Part shown: piece by piece, positions 53,592 through 62,618 of the stretch
How positions within the stretch are numbered: position 1 is the first letter of the stretch
How the letters are laid out: each line of letters opens with the position of its first letter
NCBI RefSeq assembly: GCF_011395035.1
Contig: NZ_CP024770.1
Span: 1,091,465-1,155,464 of the forward strand
Length of the DNA stretch: 64,000 nt
Direction: 5' to 3'
DNA from: Pantoea cypripedii
GTDB taxonomy: Bacteria; Pseudomonadota; Gammaproteobacteria; Enterobacterales; Enterobacteriaceae
Notes under the pieces: generated by a model
The model's database searches: none
What the model was told of the DNA's origin: nothing
The model's input: only the letters and a program-made list of their open reading frames with translations
Made by a program: the position numbers and the translations under genes

Positions 53592-54355
53592 TCACATCTA
53601 AAGATGCATTGCTTGAAGTGCGTAACCTGGCCAAAAGCTACGGGCATGTTGAAGCCGTTCGTGACGTTTCATTTAAAGTGGGCCCTGGCAAAGTGCTGGC
53701 GTTGCTGGGAGACAATGGCGCAGGGAAGTCCAGCCTGATCAAACTACTCAGCGGAGTGATCAAACCGGATAAAGGCGAAATGCTGTGGGAAAACCGCGAG
53801 GTTGAGTTCAATTCTCCCCTTGATGCGCAGCAGGCAGGTATTGCCACGTTGTATCAGGACCTTGCGCTGATTAATGACATCAGTATTGCCCGAAACGTTT
53901 TTCTCGGACGAGAAGATGCCGTCACTGTCGGCTGGGGGCCATTCAAGCGTCTTGATAAAGCAAAGATGCGTTCAGAAACGCTCAAAGCTTTTGAGATTAT
54001 GGGGCTAAAAGTCAGAAACCCGGATGATCGGGTGCAGGAATTGTCAGGTGGTCAACGCCAGAGCATTGCCATCAGTTGTGCGGTCTATTTCAGTGCCAAA
54101 CTGGTCATTCTTGATGAGCCGACCGCAGCCCTGTCGATCCGCCAGCAGGAACAGGTACTGGAGACGATCAAAACGGTACGCGACCGCGGCGTCTCAGTCA
54201 TTCTGATTACTCACAATCTTCATCATATCAAACCTGTTGCCGACGATATTGTCGTGCTGCGCGCAGGATGTTCGATTGCCAGCATGCCTGCGGCGGGTGC
54301 CGATCCTGAGTATGTCGCCTCGCTGATCCGTGGCGATAACCTGGCCGTGGCCTGA
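53588..54355 (+). CDS. Sugar ABC importer ATPase, single-domain (FrcA type)
   Basis: This 255-residue ATPase has Walker A GDNGAGKSS, the YQDLALINDISIARNVFLGR segment typical of sugar (CUT2) ATPases, signature LSGGQRQSIAI and Walker B LVILDEPTAALS. It has only one ABC domain, unlike the two-domain RbsA, and so resembles the fructose-importer type. It is coupled to the permease by the overlapping ATGA. Confidence 0.9.
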   Translation: MITSKDALLEVRNLAKSYGHVEAVRDVSFKVGPGKVLALLGDNGAGKSSLIKLLSGVIKPDKGEMLWENREVEFNSPLDAQQAGIATLYQDLALINDISIARNVFLGREDAVTVGWGPFKRLDKAKMRSETLKAFEIMGLKVRNPDDRVQELSGGQRQSIAISCAVYFSAKLVILDEPTAALSIRQQEQVLETIKTVRDRGVSVILITHNLHHIKPVADDIVVLRAGCSIASMPAAGADPEYVASLIRGDNLAVA

Positions 54356-54376
54356 ATCTGACGCAGGGAGAGTAAC

Positions 54377-55552
54377 ATGAATATTTTCCGTACCTTTGGC
54401 AGAAGGCTGCGTCTTGGTGTGATCGGCGGCGGACCGGGTTCTTTTGTGGGTGCTGTTCATCGCGCGGCAGCGCGCATTGACGATAATTTTGAAATTGTTG
54501 CAGGTGTACTGTCTTCGGACCCGGTGAAATCAAAAATGTATGGCAGGGATATTGGACTGGCTGAAGACAGGGCCTATGGATCAGTTGAAGAAATGTTCGC
54601 CGCTGAACATGCCCGCCCGGATGGTATTGATGTTGTCGCTATCATGAGTTCCAACGGCACTCACTGCCAATATGCCGAAAGTGCAGTGAAATACGGGCTG
54701 GACATTATTTGCGACAAACCGCTGGGATCTGCACTTGATGAGTGCCTGGCGCTGGCAAAAAGTGTTAAGGAAGCGGGACTGGTCTTCTGCCAGACATTCA
54801 GTTACACCGGCTTTCCAATGGTACGACAGGCACGCGCAATGGTGCGGGAAGGAGACATCGGTGATATCAGGATGGTACAGGTCGAGTGTGTTCAGGGCTA
54901 TGCGGCGGAAGCTTCTGCTGATGAACTCAGTGCAAACCCGGCCAACTGGCGTTTTCATCCTGATCTGAACGGTCCCTCTCTCATCTTCGGCGATATTGGT
55001 TGCCACGCTCACCATATGGTGTCCTTCGTGACCGGCCAGGAGGTCGTCAGACTCACTGCTGAGGTGAAAGCTGTCGTTCCCGGGCGTAAGACATCAGATA
55101 CCGCCGGTGTATTGTTCAACCTGGAAAATGGCGCATCCGGCATGATGTGGGTGACCAATGCGGGTCCTGGTGCGGTGCATGGTCTGCGCTTTCGTGTCTT
55201 TGGTTCAAAAGGTGGGCTGGAATGGTTTCAGGAGGAACCTAATCAGCTCTTCCATTCACGTCTTGGACAATCAACCCTCACTCTCGAACGGCGCGGCTTT
55301 GGCCTCAAAGGCGAAGCTGACCGTGTCAGTCGTGTGGGCATCGGCCACCCCGAAGGCTACTTCGAGTCGTTTGCTTCACTTTATTCGGATGCTGCTGAAG
55401 CCATCGTTAAACGTCGACTGGGTCAGGATTACACCAGCGCAGTAAGGGATATGCCGACGATAGAAGACGGTGTGCGTGCCATGAAGTTTATGGATGCCGC
55501 CCTGGAGTCTTCACAAACCGGTTGTTGGGTCGACAGCAGGGTGTATCTCTGA
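54377..55552 (+). CDS. Gfo/Idh/MocA-family oxidoreductase 1
   Basis: This 391-residue NAD(P)-dependent sugar or polyol oxidoreductase has N-terminal Rossmann GVIGGGPGSFVGAVHRAA (14-31), the cofactor-site DKPLG (variant of EKP), and a C-terminal domain with FGDIGCHAHHM (catalytic His region) and VFGSKGGLEW. The pattern resembles family members that act on levoglucosan-like or inositol-like substrates, but the substrate cannot be assigned. GGGAGAG precedes ATG 54377. Confidence 0.85.
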   Translation: MNIFRTFGRRLRLGVIGGGPGSFVGAVHRAAARIDDNFEIVAGVLSSDPVKSKMYGRDIGLAEDRAYGSVEEMFAAEHARPDGIDVVAIMSSNGTHCQYAESAVKYGLDIICDKPLGSALDECLALAKSVKEAGLVFCQTFSYTGFPMVRQARAMVREGDIGDIRMVQVECVQGYAAEASADELSANPANWRFHPDLNGPSLIFGDIGCHAHHMVSFVTGQEVVRLTAEVKAVVPGRKTSDTAGVLFNLENGASGMMWVTNAGPGAVHGLRFRVFGSKGGLEWFQEEPNQLFHSRLGQSTLTLERRGFGLKGEADRVSRVGIGHPEGYFESFASLYSDAAEAIVKRRLGQDYTSAVRDMPTIEDGVRAMKFMDAALESSQTGCWVDSRVYL

Positions 55553-55603
55553 CCGGAACAGCGTTGCTAAACGCATTTGAAAAATTATATCGGGAGAAAA
55601 AAC

Positions 55604-56590
55604 ATGTTTCGATGGGGTGTGTTATCCACGGCGAAAATCGGCCATGAACGGCTGTATCCTGCTATTCAGGACTCGCACTACGGTGTGCTCACGGCTGTCG
55701 CCAGCCGGGATTTTAACAAAGCTCGCGCGATGGCCGATCGCTTTGGTGCGCCTTTGGCATTTGGTAGTTATGAAGAATTGCTGGCGTCGGATGAAATCGA
55801 TGGCGTCTATATTCCGTTGCCGTCTTCACAACATATTGAGTGGGCATTGAAAGCGGCCGAAGCTGGCAAACATGTGCTGGTCGAAAAGCCCGTTGCATTG
55901 CATGCGGGTGAAATCGACCAACTCGTCGAAGCGGCTGAACGCCATAAGGTGGTGATCAGTGAAGCGTATATGGTGACGTATCACCCTCAATGGGCCAAAG
56001 TTCGTGAGTTGATCGCTGAAGGCGCAATTGGCAATCTTCGTCAGGTACAGGGATCGTTTTGTTTTTACACGGATGACGCCACGGATATGCGTAACCAGTT
56101 AGCACTGGGTGGTGGTGCACTGCCAGATATTGGTGTTTATCCGGTTGTTACGACGCGTTTTGCAACGGGTAAAGAACCGCTGCGTACCCAGGCAATTGTT
56201 AAATGCGATCCTGCCTCTGGCGTGGATACCTACTCCAGTGTACGTATGGATTTTGGTGATTTTGAACTCTCTTTCTATGTCTCGTTTCAGCTTGCTGTGA
56301 AGCAAAGCATGGTATTTCACGGCGATAAAGGCTACATCGAGCTTTCTGCCCCCTTTAACGCCGGACTGTATGACCATGAACGTGTTGAGTTGCACAATCT
56401 GAGTCATACCGGTACCCAGGTCTGGCGATATCCTGATACCCGCCAGTATCGTCTGCAACTTGATGCCTTCGCTCAGGCCGCCCAGGGTAATGATGTGAAT
56501 GTATTTTCTTTAAAGAATTCATATCTGAATCAGAAAGCCATCGACGCTATTTATCGGGCTGGTGAACACGATGGCTGGGAAACCGTTTAA
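55604..56590 (+). CDS. Gfo/Idh/MocA-family oxidoreductase 2
   Basis: This 328-residue second oxidoreductase of the same family has FRWGVLSTAKIGHERLYPAI (2-21), VEKPVALHAGEID (EKP motif), GGGALPDIGVYPV and FHGDKGYIEL. ATG 55604 is preceded by GGGAG; the frame extends back to 55577 with no conserved sequence. Two such enzymes in a row usually oxidise and then re-reduce a sugar, or act on two positions of it. Confidence 0.85.
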   Translation: MFRWGVLSTAKIGHERLYPAIQDSHYGVLTAVASRDFNKARAMADRFGAPLAFGSYEELLASDEIDGVYIPLPSSQHIEWALKAAEAGKHVLVEKPVALHAGEIDQLVEAAERHKVVISEAYMVTYHPQWAKVRELIAEGAIGNLRQVQGSFCFYTDDATDMRNQLALGGGALPDIGVYPVVTTRFATGKEPLRTQAIVKCDPASGVDTYSSVRMDFGDFELSFYVSFQLAVKQSMVFHGDKGYIELSAPFNAGLYDHERVELHNLSHTGTQVWRYPDTRQYRLQLDAFAQAAQGNDVNVFSLKNSYLNQKAIDAIYRAGEHDGWETV

Positions 56591-56612
56591 TCAGGTTAAT
56601 TAAAAGACGAAA

Positions 56613-56637
56613 TTCCTTCATACGCATTATGAAGGAA
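56613..56637 (+). terminator. Hairpin after the oxidoreductase pair
   Basis: The 9-bp stem TTCCTTCAT / ATGAAGGAA with a 7-base loop is followed by CTCTTTCC. It lies 23 bp after the stop and may attenuate transcription into the next gene. No strong T-run is present. Confidence 0.5.
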
Positions 56638-56674
56638 CTCTTTCCACGTGTGTCTTTTATTCCAGGATATAACC

Positions 56675-57157
56675 ATGAATGAAATATCAGAGAGTAAACG
56701 TGTTAAGGAACAGGAAGAGAAATTAACGTTCAGGTCGTTTGATGGAAATGCTGCGTGGGGTATTGGCAATTATTTGAGAGAGGCGGCTCAAAGTCGCAAT
56801 GTGGATATTGCTGTTGAGATTTTTATAAATGGCATGGTTATTTTCCTGATGGCAATGGATAAAACTGCCCCTGATAATAGCGAGTGGATGCGACGCAAAC
56901 GTAATTTTGTGCTGCGAACCAGGATGTGCAGTTATGCAGGGCAGCTTATCAGGGAATCCGCGGAGAGAGGCAGTAACGTGCTGGATGGGATGTCTCCTGA
57001 GGATTTTGCGGCTAATGGTGGGAGTTTCCCCATCGTGGTCACGGGGGTGGGTATTATCGGGACGGTAACGGTTTCCGGATTAAGCAGCAGGGACGATCAT
57101 TATCTGGTAACAGAAGCCATTGAATATTACTTGCAAAATGTAGCTGGCGACAAATAA
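56675..57157 (+). CDS. UPF0303-family (GlcG/HbpS-like fold) protein
   Basis: This 160-residue cytoplasmic protein has LTFRSFDGNAAWGIGNYLRE, then WMRRKRNFVLRTRMCSYAGQ and GGSFPIVVTGVGIIGTVTVS and the final LSSRDDHYLVTEAIE. These match the UPF0303 family, often annotated as heme-degrading-domain proteins. Its role in sugar or oxoprolinase-type loci is not known. It may be a small-molecule-binding accessory factor. ATG 56675 follows an AGGA-containing stretch. Confidence 0.8.
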   Translation: MNEISESKRVKEQEEKLTFRSFDGNAAWGIGNYLREAAQSRNVDIAVEIFINGMVIFLMAMDKTAPDNSEWMRRKRNFVLRTRMCSYAGQLIRESAERGSNVLDGMSPEDFAANGGSFPIVVTGVGIIGTVTVSGLSSRDDHYLVTEAIEYYLQNVAGDK

Positions 57158-57284
57158 CAGTAAATCCGATATTAAGGATGCGCTAAACCCTTCACATACT
57201 GAGCGGGTTATTGCGAGCGCTAAATTTATTTCTCAATTAATTAATACTCTGTTTTGTTATCGGGGAGGTACACAATTAATAATA

Positions 57285-57302
57285 TTGTGTATCGATACAC
57301 TT
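57285..57302. promoter_or_regulatory. LacI-type operator 2
   Basis: TTGTGTATCGATACACTT has perfect inner symmetry and central CG, and differs from operator 1 (51417) at two positions. It lies 57 bp before hyuB-like ATG 57359. Both sites are the best candidates for the LacI protein at 61133. Confidence 0.75.
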
Positions 57303-57358
57303 AGTCAGAAACAGGTGGTGCATTCTTAGGTAATGTGGCCTGTCAGGGGAAACTTAAA

Positions 57359-59095
57359 ATGACCAAAGCGACAAACACAGTGAAGCTGGACCCACTCACG
57401 ATGATCGTCCTGCAAAAGCGTTTTGAAGCCATCAACCGGGAAATGGCCTATACCCTTGCTCGTACCGGTCGTTCAGGTGTGCTTAACACTGCGCTTGATT
57501 TCTCATGCACCATGACTGATGCACAATATCGCACGGTCAGTGCCGGGCAGGGATTACCGATCCATACCGGTGCTGCCCATCTGGTGCCTCAAGCTATTCT
57601 GGATCGCTATGGGGAAAACATTGCCGAAGGTGACTGCTTTATTAATAACAGCAGCTATCTGGGCAATACCCATTGTGCCGATGTCACACTGTGCGCGCCG
57701 GTCTTTTTCGCAGGTAAACTCGTGTTCTACTCGATAGCCCGCGCCCATCTGAGTGATATCGGTTTCCCCACGCCAACCACCTATGGCTCCCTGTGCAGTG
57801 ACCACTATGCGGAAGGCCTGACGCTACCTTGTCTGAAGATTCAGACCCACTACCGTGACAATCCTGAACTGATCGAACTGTGCAAAGCCAATATCCGTGC
57901 CCCGGAACAGTTCTACGGAGACTACCTGGCAATAGTCGGTGCCGTGCGTACCGGGGAACGCCGGGCGAAGGAGATGTGCGAGCGTTTTGGTGTTGAGACG
58001 GTACTGGCTTTTCTTGATCAGTATCAGGAGTATGCGGCGAGTATGGCACAGGCAGCGATTGCCAGGTTGCCAGCAATGCAGGTCAGTAAAACAGCCATGC
58101 ATGATGGGGTCTGTCAGGGTTATGAGCAGGGGCTGCCGGTCACGGCGACCATGCTGGTCGACCCTGAGAAAGGGCAAATCACCATCGATCTCACGGAGAA
58201 TATTGATTGCCTGCCTATCGGGCTGAATATGACAGAGGCGACAGTCATTGCCAGCTGCCTGACAGCGGTTCTCAACATGTTAGGCCCTGATATTCCGCGC
58301 GCTTCGGGTGCTTTCAACCAGGTGCAGATCAAAATGCGGGAAAATTCAGCCATTGGTATCCCCAGATTCCCCGCAGCCACCAGCTCCGCAACCACCAACC
58401 TGGCACATATTCTGATTGATCATATCCAGGCGATGTTTGCCGAGGTGTCTCCTGCCCGTGGTACCGCCTATGGCACGGTGGGAAATCCGGCTTCTGCACC
58501 CTGTGTTAGCGGGTTTGACTCACGTCGGCAGGCACCCTTCGTCAACCAGATGGTGCTCGGCTACTGGGGCGGCCCAGCCCTTGCCGGCCATGATGGTTGG
58601 CTAACCTATGGCAGTGGCACTACCCAGGGCATGTTGTCGCAGTCTTCTGTTGAAGTGATGGAGCAGCAGCAACCACTCATCATTGAAAAACTTGAATTGC
58701 GGCCTGATTCAGGTGGCGTGGGCGAATGGGAAGGTGCGCAGGGCTGTGACTGCGTCATTCGTGTGCGCGATGACGTTGTCACATTCTCTGTAAACAGCGG
58801 TGGTTTTCAGTATCCGCCAGCAGGTGTGGCCGGTGGTCTGCCGGGTGCACAAACGCGGACATGGAAAAAAGACACATCAGGGACGCTATCAGAGTTACCC
58901 ATTTTTTTTGATATCACACTGCAGCCGGGGGAACGCCTGATCGCTTACGGCAGCGGTGGTGGCGGGTTTGGCGATCCGAAAAAGCGTCGCAGTGACAAAA
59001 TTGAAAAATCCATTCGCGATGGTCTGCTGACGGTTGAGCATGCCCGCGCTTTTTATCATTACTCCGCCAGCACGGCTTTGGGAGAGGCAAAATGA
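57359..59095 (+). CDS. Hydantoinase B/oxoprolinase-family subunit (HyuB-like)
   Basis: This 578-residue protein is the partner subunit of HyuA in ATP-dependent hydantoinases, oxoprolinases and acetone/acetophenone carboxylases. LDPLTMIVLQKRFEAINREM (10-29), GNTHCADVTLCAPVF, HLSDIGFPTP (about 130) and YGTVGNPASAPCVSGFDSRR are visible, as is the glycine-rich end LIAYGSGGGGFGDPKKR. I use ATG 57359 with AGGGGA upstream. It overlaps the next gene by 4 bp. The substrate is not readable. Confidence 0.88.
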   Translation: MTKATNTVKLDPLTMIVLQKRFEAINREMAYTLARTGRSGVLNTALDFSCTMTDAQYRTVSAGQGLPIHTGAAHLVPQAILDRYGENIAEGDCFINNSSYLGNTHCADVTLCAPVFFAGKLVFYSIARAHLSDIGFPTPTTYGSLCSDHYAEGLTLPCLKIQTHYRDNPELIELCKANIRAPEQFYGDYLAIVGAVRTGERRAKEMCERFGVETVLAFLDQYQEYAASMAQAAIARLPAMQVSKTAMHDGVCQGYEQGLPVTATMLVDPEKGQITIDLTENIDCLPIGLNMTEATVIASCLTAVLNMLGPDIPRASGAFNQVQIKMRENSAIGIPRFPAATSSATTNLAHILIDHIQAMFAEVSPARGTAYGTVGNPASAPCVSGFDSRRQAPFVNQMVLGYWGGPALAGHDGWLTYGSGTTQGMLSQSSVEVMEQQQPLIIEKLELRPDSGGVGEWEGAQGCDCVIRVRDDVVTFSVNSGGFQYPPAGVAGGLPGAQTRTWKKDTSGTLSELPIFFDITLQPGERLIAYGSGGGGFGDPKKRRSDKIEKSIRDGLLTVEHARAFYHYSASTALGEAK

Positions 59096-61146
59096 GTGTG
59101 ACCATTTCGGTAGACGTCGGTGGAACCTTTACTGACATCGTTGTTGACGATCGCGGTGAACTGGCCTTCTACAAATCCCTGTCAAACCATGACGATATCG
59201 CGCAGGGGATTATGGACGGTATTGGCCACGTGGCGACTCAGCGTGGTACCAGTGTACAAAGCCTGCTTCAAGGATGTAGCACTTTTTCCTGCGGCACGAC
59301 GGCGGCAACCAATGCCATTTTAGAACGCCGTACCGCAAGGACTGTGCTGATCTGCACCGAAGGATTCCGCGATATCCTGCTTATCAGAGAAGGGGGACGG
59401 GAAAACAGCTATGAGATCTTTGAAGACTATCCTGAGCCGCTGGTACCGCGTCATCTGACCTTTGCCGTTGCTGAGCGCATCAATGCAGAAGGGGGGATTG
59501 AAACCCCACTTGATGAGCAACAAGTGTATGACATTCTCGAGACCATCAGACCGTTACAACCTGAAGCTATTGCGGTGGCGCTGATGTGGTCAGTGATGAA
59601 CCCGACCCACGAGCTGAAAATCGCTGAGCTGCTAAGTCAGATGTTTCCCGGTGTGCCGATCAGCCTGTCCCATGAAGTGAACCCCGCGGTGGGTGAATAC
59701 CGGCGTACCTCGGCAACGGTGCTGGATGCGTCATTAAAACCAGTGATGAAGGGCAGTATCGGCCAGCTGGGTGAGCGGTTAACTGCGGCGGGTTTTTCCC
59801 GTAAACCACTCTTTGTCTGTTCGAATGGTGGCAGGACATCAGCGGATGCGATCGTGGCAAAACCGGTATTTTTGTGTCTGTCAGGTCCTTCTGCAGCACC
59901 GGGTGCCGCAGTCAGGTTGGTAGAGCAGGCAGGTCTGCACGAGCGCAATGTTATTTCGATGGATTTAGGCGGGACCAGCCTTGATGTTTGCATGGCAATT
60001 GATGGGGCGGTGGCGATGCAACGCCAGGGAACTATCGCCGGACATGTGTTTGGTGTGCCCTCGGTGGAGATCTCAACGATTGCCGCCGGTGGGGGTTCGA
60101 TTGCCCGTGTCGACGCGGGTGGCTTTGTCCATGTCGGTCCTAAAAGTGCCGGTTCTAAACCCGGTCCCGCCTGTTATGGGCTGGGTGGTAATCAACCGAC
60201 ATTAACCGATGCCAACCTGATCCTCGGTTTTCTTGAAGCAGAACGCTTTGGAGGCGGTCATCTCGTTCTGGACGTTGAAAAGGCGAAAAAAGCGGTGATG
60301 CAATATGTTGCGGACCCTTTGGGTGTCTCGGTGGAGAAAGCAGCGGCGATTATCGCAGCGGTTGCAGAACAGAATATGATTTCTGCTATCGAAAATATGA
60401 CTATGCGAAAAGGGTTTGACCCACGAGATTTTGTTCTGGTATCCGGTGGGGCCGCCGGCGGTTTACATGCGGCAAATCTTGCGAAACAACTCGGTATCGG
60501 CAAAGTTCTGATCCCTCGTGCGGGCAGTGTTCTGAGTGCCTATGGCATCTCTACCGGGGATATCATGTTTGACTTTGGCCGGATGGGTTACAGCCGAAGT
60601 GATGCCTTCAACTTTGATTTGGTGAACTCCAGTCTGGCCGCCTTAGTAGCACAGGGTAATGAGTTCCTTGATTCCATGATGGTGAAGCCAGAGCGCCGCG
60701 AGATATTGCTTTCTGTTGAGTGTCGCTATCATGGACAGGTTTCGCAAATAGCCGTTCCGTTTGTGCACCAGGTTATCGACACAGAGAATCTCAAATCGCT
60801 GGTTGCAGATTTTCACCAGATTCATGAACGGCTCAATTCGGTTGCTTCACCCGGTGAATCGGTTGAATTCCTTGAATGGCGTGTTCAGGCTATTGGGCGC
60901 GTGCAAAACTCCGTGGCAGTCCGTGGTGAATCGGGTTCTGCTGAATCCATCTGCGCTTCCGTCAGAGAGGTGTATCTGGAGAACGAATGGGTCACGATCC
61001 CGGCTTTTGATGCCAGTACTATACCTCAGGGTACTAAGATGCGCGGTCCCTGCATCGTATCAGACCTGCTGACATCTAACTTCGTCCCTGCTGGCAGTCA
61101 GGCGGTCACTACTGAGGAAGGTGGCTTGCTGATTATTTTTGATTGA
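59092..61146 (+). CDS. Hydantoinase A/oxoprolinase-family subunit (HyuA-like)
   Basis: This 684-residue ATP-hydrolysing subunit has the N-terminal actin-like ATPase SVDVGGTFTDIVVDDRGELA (6-25), ATNAILERRTARTVLICTEG, a second phosphate motif ISMDLGGTSLDVCM (about 295) and VSGGAAGGLHAANLAKQLGI (about 455). It couples ATP use to ring opening or carboxylation of a cyclic amide or ketone. Its 3' end overlaps the convergent lacI-type gene by 14 bp. Confidence 0.9.
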   Translation: MSVTISVDVGGTFTDIVVDDRGELAFYKSLSNHDDIAQGIMDGIGHVATQRGTSVQSLLQGCSTFSCGTTAATNAILERRTARTVLICTEGFRDILLIREGGRENSYEIFEDYPEPLVPRHLTFAVAERINAEGGIETPLDEQQVYDILETIRPLQPEAIAVALMWSVMNPTHELKIAELLSQMFPGVPISLSHEVNPAVGEYRRTSATVLDASLKPVMKGSIGQLGERLTAAGFSRKPLFVCSNGGRTSADAIVAKPVFLCLSGPSAAPGAAVRLVEQAGLHERNVISMDLGGTSLDVCMAIDGAVAMQRQGTIAGHVFGVPSVEISTIAAGGGSIARVDAGGFVHVGPKSAGSKPGPACYGLGGNQPTLTDANLILGFLEAERFGGGHLVLDVEKAKKAVMQYVADPLGVSVEKAAAIIAAVAEQNMISAIENMTMRKGFDPRDFVLVSGGAAGGLHAANLAKQLGIGKVLIPRAGSVLSAYGISTGDIMFDFGRMGYSRSDAFNFDLVNSSLAALVAQGNEFLDSMMVKPERREILLSVECRYHGQVSQIAVPFVHQVIDTENLKSLVADFHQIHERLNSVASPGESVEFLEWRVQAIGRVQNSVAVRGESGSAESICASVREVYLENEWVTIPAFDASTIPQGTKMRGPCIVSDLLTSNFVPAGSQAVTTEEGGLLIIFD

Positions 61147-62275
61147 TCCGGGCAGTAACGATGTTCTCATCCGGGGAAGGTCTGTCATTTGTACCCGGAT
61201 GAGGACTCAGCGTGTCGATGTTACACCTGGGAGGTGGTGCAGAGGACTTCCTGACGATAAGTTCAGGCGCAATAATGATGTCCTTACGTTGTCTTCTGCC
61301 CCGGTCAAGTTGCTCAGCTACTGAGGCAATTGCCTTAACTGCACTCATTTGCAATGGCTGACGTACTGATGTGATCGTCGGCGACAGCAGTTCTCCAACA
61401 CTGATACCGTCAATCCCGACGACAGAAATTCGCTCAGGAACGGCTATTTGTCGCTCTTTGAGTGCTTCAATCGCGCCCAGAGCCGTCATATCGTTAAAGG
61501 TTACGATGGCCGTCGTGTCAGGGTGCTCGGAAAGAATGATGCTCACGGCAGTTCTGCCAAGCTCTGCCAGTTCTTTATCAGAGAATCGTGGCGTGCCTTC
61601 GCTGTGGTTCGGCATAACCAGATGACAATCTCTCAGTCCGTGGCTGGCCACCGCATCGAGAAAACCTTCGGCTTTGGATCGACGGCTGAAAGTCGTGTTG
61701 CTGAAGTCGGCGATATAGCTGATAGAACTGTGCCCCAACTCAACAAGATGGTCTACTGCCAGGCGAATGGATTGTTTATGGTCAATCGAGACGAAGTCAA
61801 CTGAGGGGGGAAGGTGTTCGCAGGGTTTTTCATCGACAGCGACCACGCACAAACCCATTTTGACATACTCTTCCAGTTCTTCGACGGTAACCAGTGCTGA
61901 GGAACAAATCACACCGCGAACACCAAGGGCATGCAAACCGAACCAGAAATCGCGTTCATTGGATGCGCTTTGCAGTGTATTGCAAAGGATAATGCGAAAA
62001 CCCTGTTCTTTCGCTGCCTGTTCCATCTCAACCGCTAATTCACCAAAAAATGAGTTGGCGACTGTCGGTACCAGCAGTCCGATCATTGGCGTCTTACCGG
62101 TTCTTAACTGCTGGGCGGCCTGATTAGGAACATAGCCAAGTGTGGCTATCGCTTTCTCGATGCGTTGTTTGGTACCCACGCGCATGTGGTTAAGTCGATC
62201 ATTGAAAAAGTTAGATACGGTGGTGGGTGATACCCCAGCCTCCTTCGCAACTTCTTGAATCGTAACTTTTTTCAT
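61133..62275 (-). CDS. LacI/GalR-family repressor
   Basis: This 380-residue regulator has N-terminal HTH and hinge MKKVTIQEVAKEAGVSPTTV then SNFFNDRLNHMRV (1-33) and a periplasmic-binding-like effector domain (GLLVPTVANSFFGELAVEME, about 66-85; GIDGISVGELLSPTITSVRQ). I take the ATG at 62275 over the one at 62281 because family members begin right at the KKVTI motif. It likely represses the operons at 51517 and 57359 through the matching operators at 51417 and 57285. A C-terminal extension of about 40 residues (SAPPPRCN...) is unusual. Confidence 0.9.
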   Translation of the reverse strand: MKKVTIQEVAKEAGVSPTTVSNFFNDRLNHMRVGTKQRIEKAIATLGYVPNQAAQQLRTGKTPMIGLLVPTVANSFFGELAVEMEQAAKEQGFRIILCNTLQSASNERDFWFGLHALGVRGVICSSALVTVEELEEYVKMGLCVVAVDEKPCEHLPPSVDFVSIDHKQSIRLAVDHLVELGHSSISYIADFSNTTFSRRSKAEGFLDAVASHGLRDCHLVMPNHSEGTPRFSDKELAELGRTAVSIILSEHPDTTAIVTFNDMTALGAIEALKERQIAVPERISVVGIDGISVGELLSPTITSVRQPLQMSAVKAIASVAEQLDRGRRQRKDIIIAPELIVRKSSAPPPRCNIDTLSPHPGTNDRPSPDENIVTARINQK

Positions 62276-62281
62276 TATCAC

Positions 62282-62618
62282 CTCCGGCCAAATTTTTCAG
62301 GTCCGGGAAAATCAATCTCTACATTTCCGTCTCGACCACGGCAGTATTGCAGCGGAAAATTCGTCATTATTTTGCGTAAGGGAATGCAGACCGTTGAAAA
62401 TCGCATCGCAACCAGGGAAGGCCAAATTGATACCTCAGCTTAAGAATAAGTACAACTGTGAGAGGACGAATATTCTTTTGGCGTCCAGTGTAACGTCCTG
62501 GAATTTCAAAATGCTAAAGGCTTTACTTATGGAACCGTTCGCCTTTCTGACGATAATAAGACGAACGGTGATCAGATAAACTATGTGGCAGGAAAGACCT
62601 TGTGCTTCTGGTCGGATT
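62282..62618. other. Intergenic stretch with an orphan open fragment
   Basis: This gap separates the aminotransferase stop from the lacI-type start, both on the minus strand, and should hold the lacI-type promoter. On the plus strand 62462-62632 is open (56 codons) without a start codon near its beginning. It reads protein-like, for instance GFTYGTVRLSDDNKTNGDQI, and ends 14 bp inside the aminotransferase gene. I do not recognise it; it may be a gene relic or chance. Confidence 0.3.
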
